Positions 18,255 through 26,261 of a stretch of DNA of 64,000 nt are shown in pieces (position 1 is the first letter of the stretch; every line of letters begins with the position of its first letter). A model generated the notes under the pieces. The model had not been told where the DNA came from. It saw nothing but the letters and a program-made list of their open reading frames with translations, and ran no database searches. A program made the position numbers and the translations under genes. The DNA lies in NCBI GenBank assembly GCA_017405875.1, contig JAFQZM010000033.1, positions 1 to 64,000 on the forward strand. Direction: 5' to 3'. The stretch is from a bacterium. Lineage in GTDB: Bacteria; UBP6; UBA1177.

Positions 18255-19748
18255 ATGAAAAAAGCGATGCTGTTTTTGATCATTTCGATATTTTTTGTTG
18301 TGTCGTGCGGCAAATCAAAAGTAGTTGACAATCAGGAAACTCCCGATGAAGCAGACGATACCGGTGAAACAACGACAGACGAAGATGCCGACGGAAACGA
18401 TGAAGAGGAAGATAAAGACGAGCCTGACGAAGAGAATGACGAAGATTCTCCTGACGATGAAGTTCCCGATTATTCCGAGACTTACGGTCTTCCGAAGTGC
18501 AGTCTGCAAGGCAAAACGCCGTGCTATGACCCTGCGACGGATCTTGTCTGGTCTTCGCTGACAAGCTGGCTGCGTTATGAAGATGCGCTTATTTACTGCT
18601 ATGACCTGGATGAAGGCGGTTTTTACGACTGGTATCTGCCTAATATTGACGAACTCAGAACTCTTGTGCGTCATTGTTCGGAAATTGAGCCGGGCGGAGC
18701 GTGCAGAGTAAGCGAAGAGGCTGACTGCCTTTACTACGACTGCGGATGTAACGACGAAATCTGTACCCAACCCAAGTGTTCCCAGCAGGAAGACGAAATT
18801 TTCAGCATACTGTGGGATACATACGAACTCTGGTCATCTTCAGAATGGCCTGAAGATGAAACTGTGATCTGGACGCTGGATTTCTCGGTCCCGAGCATTG
18901 AATACGGTTACAGCTGGCATTCAACAATGCGTGTCCGCTGCACGAGAAATGTTCATTCAAGCGGAGAGGACGAAGGAACGGAAACCAGAAAAGTCGAATG
19001 CTTAGGACTTCCCGAAAATGCCGAATGGAACACCGTTTCAAGCATTACGCAGACTTTTAACGGCGCAAAATGGGAACCAACCGACAAAGGTGTTTTCGAC
19101 GAGGAACCTTCAACTGAAGAATGCCGTTTCAAATGCTTCGACGATTTTACAAGTGAGTTTTTTGCGTTTAAAGACGAAGATTATGTGAAATGCTCGCCGG
19201 AATGCGGCAAAACCGAAGCCGAAATATGCATAAATCCTGACAGCGGCATATATTCGGACAGCAGAACAGGACTAATGTGGTCATCTTTTCCCCCGGAAGA
19301 CGATTACAACGACTACAACGGCTGGGCTTTCAACAACGCTGCCGCTTACTGCGAAAATCTGACGGAAGGAGGATACACCGACTGGAAACTTCCGACAATC
19401 GACGAACTGCGTACCCTGATCCGGAACTGCCCCGAAACAGAAACCGGCGGAGCGTGCAGCCTTGACAATATTCCGGATGATATTTTTGACGAAAACAACA
19501 AGGTTCCCGACGAGTGCCTCTCCTGCGAACCTGAAGAGGGACACAGCAGCAAATACAGCAGGATCGGTGATTTTGTACCGCTCTGGTCTTCGACCGAATC
19601 TCCGGTACGCGTCAATTATGTGATAGAATCCTACTGGTATGTCGATTTTTCTTCCGGCATGGTTTCTTCGATCCATGAATCGGCAAATCAGTCCGATATT
19701 CTTGTCCGCTGCGTGAGAAAAGACGAAACCTCAACAGAGGGAGAATAA
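18255..19748 (+). CDS. Modular lipoprotein: two DUF1566 domains joined by a short Cys linker
   Basis: A 497-residue predicted lipoprotein, fourth in the array, with lipobox V-V-S-C (Cys18) and a very acidic leader (20-75). DUF1566 domain 1 spans about residues 82-233 and domain 2 about 331-490, both with the L-P-(N/T)-I-D-E-L-R-T-L motif and R-C-(T/V)-R end. A joining segment contains an F-N-G-A-K-W-E-P core and T-E-E-C-R-F-K-C, a linker rather than an EGF-like module. Both domains carry extra Cys-rich inserts before the W-S-S core. An in-frame ATG at 18243 overlaps the preceding stop, but GGAGG at 18245-18249 serves ATG 18255. Confidence 0.88.
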   Translation: MKKAMLFLIISIFFVVSCGKSKVVDNQETPDEADDTGETTTDEDADGNDEEEDKDEPDEENDEDSPDDEVPDYSETYGLPKCSLQGKTPCYDPATDLVWSSLTSWLRYEDALIYCYDLDEGGFYDWYLPNIDELRTLVRHCSEIEPGGACRVSEEADCLYYDCGCNDEICTQPKCSQQEDEIFSILWDTYELWSSSEWPEDETVIWTLDFSVPSIEYGYSWHSTMRVRCTRNVHSSGEDEGTETRKVECLGLPENAEWNTVSSITQTFNGAKWEPTDKGVFDEEPSTEECRFKCFDDFTSEFFAFKDEDYVKCSPECGKTEAEICINPDSGIYSDSRTGLMWSSFPPEDDYNDYNGWAFNNAAAYCENLTEGGYTDWKLPTIDELRTLIRNCPETETGGACSLDNIPDDIFDENNKVPDECLSCEPEEGHSSKYSRIGDFVPLWSSTESPVRVNYVIESYWYVDFSSGMVSSIHESANQSDILVRCVRKDETSTEGE

Positions 19749-19761
19749 AAGGAGAATGCCT

Positions 19762-21765
19762 ATGAAAAAATTCATCATTTCAACCCTCATTCTGATGTTT
19801 TTTGTGATCTCATGCAGCAACTCAAAAAAAACTGAAAACGATGCGGATCTGTTTCCGGATGGAGATAAATTTAATAATGAAGAAGCGGTTGAACCGGATG
19901 ATGAAGACGAAGATAAAGAAAAAAGCGACAACGATGCCGACACCGCGGAAGAGGAAATTGTCGCCAAAATATCTTCTTTTGCAGAAATATGCACCGGACA
20001 GACTTATTGCGACGGGGATTGCGGAGATAAGGATAGCCCGCTTTACGGTCAGGATGCTCAGTATGCCGCCCTCGGATACTGTGTCCCGCAGAGTTTTTCT
20101 ATCGACAGTTCCGTTGAAAACGAGCCGACCGTTATTGATCTCAACACCGGACTTGAATGGCAGCAGACATTTTCCGATGCAATAGATGTGTGCGAAACTT
20201 CAGAGACATCGGAAAATGCAGGCAAAATATGCGAAAATGCGGAGAATTACTGCAAAAATTTGGAATACGGCGGACACAGTGACTGGAGACTTCCCGATAT
20301 TAAAGAACTTCTTTCCATCACTAATGTCGGAAAATATCCTGCAATCGATACTGCTTATTTTCCAGGCACTCCGTCAGGTAAATTCTGGACATCATCCTAT
20401 TTCTGGCAGGACGATATAAGATCAGGCTGGGGTTCACAAGGTGCATGGACAGTAAACTTCAGCGACGGAGCTTCCGACGCTGAACCACTGACTTTATATT
20501 CATCAGGAGAGATAGTGAAACACTCCGGCATTCGTGCGCGGTGTGTCAGAGGCAAAACTCTGCCGGGAAGCCAGCTGATTGCTTTAACTATAGGCGAAGA
20601 AAAGATCATAGTAGATGCGAAAACGGATTTTATCTGGTTGTCTGGCTATGGAACCGTATCAAGCTGGGAAGAGGCCCTTCAGTACTGCGAGAATCTGACT
20701 TATGCGGGCATCTCCGACTGGAGACTTCCCAACAAAAACGAGCTTACATCTTTTTTTAACTACAGTTTAAAATATCCCTCTACTATGGACTATTTTCTTT
20801 CGTCTACATCTTCCGGAAGCAGCTTTGTCTGGGTCGTCAGATTTTCCGGGAGTGCCCCGCACATTGCGGAAAGAGTTGAAAAGCACCCTTTTGACGAAGT
20901 TTTCGGAAGCACTCACACTTATGCAGTGCGCTGCGTCGCCAAAAGTCCGTGTGCAGAAGACGAAATATGGAACGGAAAAGAATGTGTAATGCACGCTTGC
21001 TCTGCAGTCAAATGTCCCAAGGATGAACATTCAACAGGCAAATGTACTGTTTTGGGTATTGATTCTTATAAATGCGGCTGTGTCGAAGGCTGGTTCTGGA
21101 ACGGCGAAAAGTGTGAAGATCCCTGTCAGGCAGAGCCGTGCAAAGATATGCCGCACTCGACAGGAATATGCAGCGCTAAAGACTGGAATAAATATATCTG
21201 CGGATGTAATGGAGGCTATTTCTGGGACGGAGAGAAATGTATGAATCCTTGCGATGCTGAGCCTTGCAAAAATATGCCGAACACAACAGGAAAATGCAAC
21301 GCTAAAGACTGGAACAGATATATCTGTGAATGTGATGCCGAATCTTTCTGGAGCTCCAGCGAAGAATGCATTGACTCTTGCGATCCCAACCCGTGCGACA
21401 TGCCGCATTCTACCGGCCTCTGCAAAAGATCGTCAGATAATGTCTCCCCTATCTGCGAATGTGAAGAAGGCTATTTCTGGAACGGTATCAACAGAGGATG
21501 CGTTGATCCGTGTGAAACAGCCAAATGCGATAAACCGCATACAACGGGAATATGCACAGGTAAAAGTGTGGATGAATATTACTGCGAATGTGAAGGATAT
21601 TATTTTTGGAATCCTTACTCATACTCATGCATAACCATTTGCGAAACTATTTCGTGCCGCAATATTCCACATGCAACCGGCGACTGCACACCTATAAGCA
21701 AAACCGAATACCAGTGTGACTGCGAAAACGGCTATAATTGGAATGGTGAGGAATGCCTTCCTTGA
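19762..21765 (+). CDS. Modular lipoprotein: two DUF1566 domains and six EGF-like modules
   Basis: A 667-residue predicted lipoprotein, last of the array, with lipobox V-I-S-C (Cys18) and an acidic leader to about residue 70. The I-C-T-G-Q-T cassette with Y-G-Q-D-A-Q-Y-A starts near 77. DUF1566 domains are at about 123-266 and 283-393 (D-W-R-L-P, then R-C-V-R and R-C-V-A). Six tandem six-Cys modules fill 397-667, the longest run in the window; each has C-x4-C, H-S-T-G or a close variant, and C-x-C before a W-x-G turn. GGAG at 19751 suits ATG 19762 rather than the ATG at 19756, which is too close. Downstream is a weak inverted repeat (GAGC/CTC) before a T-run near 21781, a possible terminator. 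Confidence 0.88.
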   Translation: MKKFIISTLILMFFVISCSNSKKTENDADLFPDGDKFNNEEAVEPDDEDEDKEKSDNDADTAEEEIVAKISSFAEICTGQTYCDGDCGDKDSPLYGQDAQYAALGYCVPQSFSIDSSVENEPTVIDLNTGLEWQQTFSDAIDVCETSETSENAGKICENAENYCKNLEYGGHSDWRLPDIKELLSITNVGKYPAIDTAYFPGTPSGKFWTSSYFWQDDIRSGWGSQGAWTVNFSDGASDAEPLTLYSSGEIVKHSGIRARCVRGKTLPGSQLIALTIGEEKIIVDAKTDFIWLSGYGTVSSWEEALQYCENLTYAGISDWRLPNKNELTSFFNYSLKYPSTMDYFLSSTSSGSSFVWVVRFSGSAPHIAERVEKHPFDEVFGSTHTYAVRCVAKSPCAEDEIWNGKECVMHACSAVKCPKDEHSTGKCTVLGIDSYKCGCVEGWFWNGEKCEDPCQAEPCKDMPHSTGICSAKDWNKYICGCNGGYFWDGEKCMNPCDAEPCKNMPNTTGKCNAKDWNRYICECDAESFWSSSEECIDSCDPNPCDMPHSTGLCKRSSDNVSPICECEEGYFWNGINRGCVDPCETAKCDKPHTTGICTGKSVDEYYCECEGYYFWNPYSYSCITICETISCRNIPHATGDCTPISKTEYQCDCENGYNWNGEECLP

Positions 21766-21820
21766 GCAAGTAGAACTCGCTTTTTACTGATTATAATGGT
21801 TTTTTGATCGAATCTTTCTA

Positions 21821-21862
21821 CTCAAACAGCCTGATTATTTCCTGAGCTGCCTTGCGGCCTGA
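21821..21862 (-). repeat. 42-bp direct repeat, distal copy (duplicated 3' end of the GltD-like gene)
   Basis: Perfectly identical to 23846-23887. Read on the minus strand it encodes the last residues of the GltD-like protein (G-R-K-A-A-Q-E-I-I-R-L-F-E) and then runs directly into TAG at 21818-21820, one residue short of the intact gene. Sequence on either side differs from the other copy. Confidence 0.95.
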
Positions 21863-21883
21863 TTTTTATGAAAAACAGATACT

Positions 21884-23761
21884 CTATGGATTTGTTGTTT
21901 CGCAGATTGTACCGTCGCATACTGTCGCACACTGTTCAAGATCGGGGCTCGGCATTCTGCGGATGCCTCCGTTTGTAGGAACGCATACATAGTAAGAAAC
22001 AAAATCGCCTAAATATTCATGCGATGTTGACGGACCGAAATAATAGGATGAGCATCTTTGTGATGTTGTTTCATCTTCCTCGCACGGTCTGTAACATGCC
22101 GCATGATTCTTATCTGCATCAAACCACCCTCTTGTTGTCAGGCATCCGTTGTCGCTGCAGCCGAGTGCTTCGACCTTGTTGTCTTTGCAGGACATAGCCT
22201 GATTATAAAAACAGTGCTCAACAAAAGTTTCAGGATCACATGGCGCGGAATTGCTTTCGTCCTGATCCTCAGGCACGTCTGCAAGCCCTACGCATGAAAA
22301 TTCGTCTTTGCAAGGAGAGTTGCACGCTTCAGTAAAACTTTTACTTGATCCTTCAAAATAGAGGCTTCCCTTACTTGTTTGCAAACAGAATTCGTGCTGG
22401 ACTATTCCTGCAGTGAAAACATATCCGCTTGTTGTGGCGTATGCCGTTTCGCTGCATGATGCGGTATCTCCGGAAAAATTGTTATTGCACGGTTTATAAC
22501 AGCCGGCATGATTTCTCTCTTTATAAATGTCGTATAGCCAAACTGTTGTCATACAGACTTTTTCACCGCAATTATCTTTTTTGACCTGCTTGTTCCGAGG
22601 ACAGTATACACGAATGTTGTCTTCGCAATGTTCTACAAAAGTTTCAGGATCACATTCGGCACCGGAATCGTTGATCTGGTTTTCAGGCACTGTCTGAATG
22701 TTTTCGTCCGCAACGAAACCCTCTTCCGGATCAGCTTCACTAAACGCTTTTTTGCTAAAAACCGAGAACTCGAAATAGTATCTGCTTCCCGAATCGAAAA
22801 TTTTATGATCCGAGTCTGTTTCGTGTGCTGCGACACTTGTTTTGACGGAATAAATATAGCCGTCCATTTCAACAGATTCCCAGTTTCTGACAATTACGCT
22901 TTTGCAGTTTCTGGTGAATTTCAAAGGTGGAGCCATCCTGACATCAATGACTTCATTGCCGTCGTCATCAGTATAATAAATGTTGTAAGTCGCACAGTTT
23001 TCAGGAACATACATTTCAATATCAAGCTCAGGAAATTCTTTAACAGTAAATTTTTCTCCGATATCCTGCCCGTATACATTCTGAGCCGACAAAGCAACCA
23101 AACCGCCGTTTTTATCAGTTACAATCGCCGCTTTGGTTTCCGGCCAGAAATTTTTGACTACCCCACTGCGTTTTACTATTTCAGCCGACTTAAGATGCCA
23201 TTTTTTGCCGATAACATTGTCTCTTTTAATCAAATCATCTGTTGCATAGGCAATCTCTATAGAACAATCTCCGGATTCATTCCCGCATGGTCCTATAACC
23301 ATCATGCTGAAATAAGGCGTATTTGTGTAATATTTCACATTATTGACAATCATCCTCCGTTCGTCAGAGCTTTCTCCTGAAACACCGAGCCAGTAATTCT
23401 CCTTATTCACTTGTTTAGGACAGCTTTCACCGATGATTTTCGGGACATCTTCAGAATTGCAAAACTCATCAGGAGATTCTTCAAAATCCACGTCATTCGT
23501 TTCCGCATCTGAATCGCCGGCATTTTCAGAATCATTGTCGTTCAGTTCAGAATCCGTATCTTGTTCAGCATCTTCGTTTTGTTCAACGTCACCGGTTTGT
23601 TGTTCTGCATCTGAACTTTCTTCATCCTCAGTTTCCTGATTTTCAACTTTGTCAATGTCGGTATTGTCAGATTCCTGCTCTGTTTCAGTCTTCTTTTTGC
23701 TTCCGCAGGCAGCAAAAAGAAAAAGTGCTGCGACAAGCACAAAAATCAACGATTTTTTCAT
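21884..23761 (-). CDS. Lipoprotein with acidic leader and duplicated Cys-rich C-terminal repeat
   Basis: A 625-residue predicted lipoprotein with lipobox F-A-A-C (Cys19). An unusually long Glu/Asp/Asn-rich leader (about 25-98) comes before a unique middle region (about 100-370, beta-rich, few Cys). The C-terminal third has two copies of a Cys-rich unit starting C-D-P-E-T-F-V-E-H-C (about residues 381 and 502), each with an H-A-(G/A)-C-Y-(K/R)-P-C motif and further Cys pairs. No DUF1566 domain and no EGF-like module of the array type is present. It runs opposite to the array and has its own promoter (23798-23825). The gene, its promoter and about 20-35 bp on each side fill the space between two copies of a 42-bp repeat. 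Function unknown. Confidence 0.85.
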   Translation of the reverse strand: MKKSLIFVLVAALFLFAACGSKKKTETEQESDNTDIDKVENQETEDEESSDAEQQTGDVEQNEDAEQDTDSELNDNDSENAGDSDAETNDVDFEESPDEFCNSEDVPKIIGESCPKQVNKENYWLGVSGESSDERRMIVNNVKYYTNTPYFSMMVIGPCGNESGDCSIEIAYATDDLIKRDNVIGKKWHLKSAEIVKRSGVVKNFWPETKAAIVTDKNGGLVALSAQNVYGQDIGEKFTVKEFPELDIEMYVPENCATYNIYYTDDDGNEVIDVRMAPPLKFTRNCKSVIVRNWESVEMDGYIYSVKTSVAAHETDSDHKIFDSGSRYYFEFSVFSKKAFSEADPEEGFVADENIQTVPENQINDSGAECDPETFVEHCEDNIRVYCPRNKQVKKDNCGEKVCMTTVWLYDIYKERNHAGCYKPCNNNFSGDTASCSETAYATTSGYVFTAGIVQHEFCLQTSKGSLYFEGSSKSFTEACNSPCKDEFSCVGLADVPEDQDESNSAPCDPETFVEHCFYNQAMSCKDNKVEALGCSDNGCLTTRGWFDADKNHAACYRPCEEDETTSQRCSSYYFGPSTSHEYLGDFVSYYVCVPTNGGIRRMPSPDLEQCATVCDGTICETTNP

Positions 23762-23797
23762 ATCGGACTCCAGAATGAAAATGAATAAAAACAGTGG

Positions 23798-23825
23798 ATT
23801 ATATTGAATTTTTCAGAATAAACAA
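23798..23825 (-). promoter_or_regulatory. Sigma-70-like promoter of the cassette lipoprotein
   Basis: On the minus strand TTGTTT (23820-23825), 16-bp spacer, perfect TATAAT (23798-23803), 36 bp before the start at 23761. It lies inside the segment bounded by the 42-bp repeats. Confidence 0.65.
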
Positions 23826-23839
23826 GATGAAAAAGCAGG

Positions 23840-25012
23840 TTATTCCTCAAACAGCCTGATTATTTCCTGAGCTGCCTTGCGGCCTGAAGATATCGCTTCG
23901 ACGATGGTGGAACCGCCGGTTTTGCAGTCGCCGGCATAGACAAGTTTCGCGTTGTCGTCGCTCTTCGTGTCGGAACGGCTTCCGACCGCACGGATGATGA
24001 GGTCAAAGTAAGGAAGTGAAACTGACGAATTTTCAAGCGGGACCCACTTTTCGCCGTCAAAGAAGTTGCGTCGGACGGTGAGGCAGAGTTTGTTCACGAT
24101 CTTTTCAATTTTTTCGGGGCTTGTCATGCCGCAGAGATCGATCCTGTGGTTTACGAGATCAAGGTATTCCGCTTTCGATATGCGCATGTCCGAAATGCGG
24201 CGTCTGACGAACATTTCGACCGATGCCGCGCCGTTTCTCATTGCCGTTGCCGCGCAGTCTGCCGCGACGTTTCCGCCTCCGATGACCGCGACATGGCCGT
24301 TCGTCTGGAAATCTTCCGGATGGTATAGGAAATCGGTGTATGAAACGCTGAGTTCTTCTCCCGGGATCTTGAGTTCAAGGCAGTTGGGCTCGCCTGTCGA
24401 CACGATTACGGCGTCGAAGCGGTTGAGAAGCTCGACTGTGTGGCTGACTTTCGCGTTGAGTTTCAGCGTAACGAGGTCGTTGTTGCTGATAAACTCGTAG
24501 TCGCGCTCGATCACTTCGTGCGGAAGCCTGTTTTCGGGGATCATGCAGAGAGCGCCGCCGATTTCGTGACGGCCTTCATAGATCGTAACTTTGAAGCCGT
24601 TTTTAACAAGAAGCGCGGTTGCCGCAAGCCCGGCAGGCCCTGCTCCGACAATGGCGACAGTGTGCCCGTTGTGCGGAAGCGAGACTTTTTCCGGGTGATC
24701 GACCCTGAAATTGTGCAGGATCGTCGCCTGGACTCTCGGAATGTTGACCGGAAAGTCGATTCCCGAGCGTGTGCAGGCTTTCATGCAGAATTTATCCGGG
24801 CAGATGAGGCCGCAGGTCTGACCCATCGGGTTGACACGCGTGATCGCAGCCACTGCCTCGTCCCACTCCTCAGCCTTTGAATACTGGATGAACTCGCGCG
24901 GATTGCAGCTTACGGGACATGCAGTCATGCAAGGCTGGGTTTTGCAGTTGAGACATCTTTTGAGTTCCTCGCGAAGCTGGATTTTGGTGAGATAAAGAGA
25001 TTTTTCGGACAT
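23840..25012 (-). CDS. GltD-like NAD(P)/FAD-dependent oxidoreductase
   Basis: A 390-residue flavoprotein of the glutamate synthase small-subunit/PreT family. The N-terminal Fer4_20-type domain has two Cys clusters for Fe-S binding: C-x2-C-x4-C-x3-C near residues 20-32 and C-x3-C-x4-C-x3-C near 67-80. The FAD site V-G-A-G-P-A-G-L-A-A is near 121 and the NAD(P) site I-G-G-G-N-V-A-A near 246, and the closing G-D-C-x-x-G-G-S-T-I-V-E-A segment is present. It is shorter than typical GltD (about 450-490). No GltA large subunit is nearby, so the electron partner is unknown; glutamate synthase, PreT-like and related roles are all possible. It lies 21 bp downstream of the isocitrate-type dehydrogenase on the same strand. 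Its last 42 bp before the final codons are duplicated at 21821-21862. Confidence 0.85.
   Translation of the reverse strand: MSEKSLYLTKIQLREELKRCLNCKTQPCMTACPVSCNPREFIQYSKAEEWDEAVAAITRVNPMGQTCGLICPDKFCMKACTRSGIDFPVNIPRVQATILHNFRVDHPEKVSLPHNGHTVAIVGAGPAGLAATALLVKNGFKVTIYEGRHEIGGALCMIPENRLPHEVIERDYEFISNNDLVTLKLNAKVSHTVELLNRFDAVIVSTGEPNCLELKIPGEELSVSYTDFLYHPEDFQTNGHVAVIGGGNVAADCAATAMRNGAASVEMFVRRRISDMRISKAEYLDLVNHRIDLCGMTSPEKIEKIVNKLCLTVRRNFFDGEKWVPLENSSVSLPYFDLIIRAVGSRSDTKSDDNAKLVYAGDCKTGGSTIVEAISSGRKAAQEIIRLFEE
23846..23887 (-). repeat. 42-bp direct repeat, proximal copy (3' end of the GltD-like gene)
   Basis: Lies inside the intact gene and encodes G-R-K-A-A-Q-E-I-I-R-L-F-E. It is identical over all 42 bp to 21821-21862, 2025 bp away and in the same orientation. 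Confidence 0.95.
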
Positions 25013-25033
25013 GATTTTTTTAAAAAATGATTT

Positions 25034-26164
25034 TTACTTAAGTGCGTTTTTAAGGATTTCTTCAGCAACTTCGAGCGTTTTTGCCGTTCCGCCAAGGTCG
25101 TATGTTACAACTTTGCGCTCTTTGACGGTGAGCTCGACGCCTTTCTGGATCCTTGCCGCCATTTCGTGCTCGCCCAAGTATGTGCAGAGCATTTTTCCTG
25201 CAAGGATAGTTGCCATCGGGTTGACTTTGTACATTCCGGTGTATTTCGGAGCGCTGCCGTGAACAGGCTCGAAAACAGCGTAGTTCGAACCGATGTTTCC
25301 GCTGTGTGCGAAGCCGAGGCCGCCGACAAGCTGGCTGCAGAGGTCGCTGATGATGTCGCCGAAAAGGTTTTCAGCAACGAGAACTTCATACTTCTCGGGG
25401 CATTTTACAAGCCACATTCCGATAGCGTCAACGTTGTCGAACCAAGCTGTGATCTCAGGATATTCAGCTGCGATCTTCTCGAAAACTTCGACCATGAGTC
25501 CGCCTGTCTTTCTCAAAACGTTCGGTTTTTCAACAAGCGTAACTTTTTTCTTTCCGAATTTTCTTGCGTGCTCGAACGCAGCTCTGATGATTCTTTCAGC
25601 GCCTCTTCTCGTGATTATTCTTGTTGAGATAGCAAGGTCTTCTCCCGGAGTATCCATGAAGAATTTCATCTTCGGCGAATCTTTTGCAAGAGCAGCTTTG
25701 AGCTCGTCGCTTACGGGACCGTATTCAACGCCGGCATAACTGCCTTCAGTGTTCTCTCTGAAAACCGTGATGTTGATGTCTTCTTTTCCGTTGAGGTTGA
25801 GCGGGTTGCCGGGGATAGCGATGTTCGGTCTTTCGTTGCAGTAAAGGTCGAATTCCTGGCGGAGTCTGACTATCGGTGAGAAATATGTGAGACCTTTGTC
25901 TCTGAGTTCCGGAATGAGCTCGTTCTTAGCCTCTTTCTGCGGTTTCGAAGTGATTGCGCCGAAAAGAGCAGCGTCGGTAGTCTTCATCATATCGGTCGTT
26001 CTTTTGGGAAGCGGATCGCCCTCTTTGCACCAGAATTCCCAGCCGATGTCGCCGTGAATGTATTCAGCATCAAGTTTGAGACCGTCAAAAACGATCTTTG
26101 CAGCTTCCATAACTTCTTTTCCAACGCCGTCACCGGGCAGCCAAGCGATACGATACTTTGCCAT
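25034..26164 (-). CDS. Isocitrate/isopropylmalate dehydrogenase family, probably NAD-dependent isocitrate dehydrogenase
   Basis: A 376-residue beta-decarboxylating dehydrogenase. Features are the N-terminal L-P-G-D-G-V-G-K-E (about 9-17), a substrate segment S-P-I-V-R-L-R-Q-E-F-D-L-Y near 95-107, F-R-E-N-T-E-G-x-Y-A-G near 134-145, the catalytic K (V-E-K-P-N-V) near 210, the metal Asp segment (N-L-F-G-D-I-I-S-D) near 266-274, and the cofactor loop E-P-V-H-G-S-A-P-K-Y near 297. R-E-N-T-E-G and the F-D-L-Y segment favour isocitrate or homoisocitrate over isopropylmalate, and no leu genes adjoin. Cofactor choice is inferred. It is the first gene of a two-gene unit with the GltD-like enzyme, which suggests 2-oxoglutarate and reductant being linked to glutamate synthesis. 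AAGGAG precedes ATG. Confidence 0.85.
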   Translation of the reverse strand: MAKYRIAWLPGDGVGKEVMEAAKIVFDGLKLDAEYIHGDIGWEFWCKEGDPLPKRTTDMMKTTDAALFGAITSKPQKEAKNELIPELRDKGLTYFSPIVRLRQEFDLYCNERPNIAIPGNPLNLNGKEDINITVFRENTEGSYAGVEYGPVSDELKAALAKDSPKMKFFMDTPGEDLAISTRIITRRGAERIIRAAFEHARKFGKKKVTLVEKPNVLRKTGGLMVEVFEKIAAEYPEITAWFDNVDAIGMWLVKCPEKYEVLVAENLFGDIISDLCSQLVGGLGFAHSGNIGSNYAVFEPVHGSAPKYTGMYKVNPMATILAGKMLCTYLGEHEMAARIQKGVELTVKERKVVTYDLGGTAKTLEVAEEILKNALK

Positions 26165-26227
26165 GATTTTCTCCTTTAAAAAAATTATTAAAAAACTCTA
26201 AGCCTGAATGAACTTCAAAAGCGAGTG

Positions 26228-26255
26228 ATTTTACATTCTGATTTTTTTTGGTCAA
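26228..26255 (-). promoter_or_regulatory. Sigma-70-like promoter of the isocitrate-type dehydrogenase
   Basis: Minus strand TTGACC (26250-26255), 16-bp spacer, TAAAAT (26228-26233), 63 bp before the start at 26164. Confidence 0.6.
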
Positions 26256-26261
26256 ACAAAA

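Noticed and set aside
12368-21765. Diversity-generating retroelement acting on DUF1566 domains
   Set aside because: DUF1566 can be a DGR target, but no reverse transcriptase and no adenine-biased template repeat was seen in the window.
22628-23380. 250-codon plus-strand frame opposite the cassette lipoprotein
   Set aside because: Reverse reading of a gene with a clear signal peptide and promoter; no homology.
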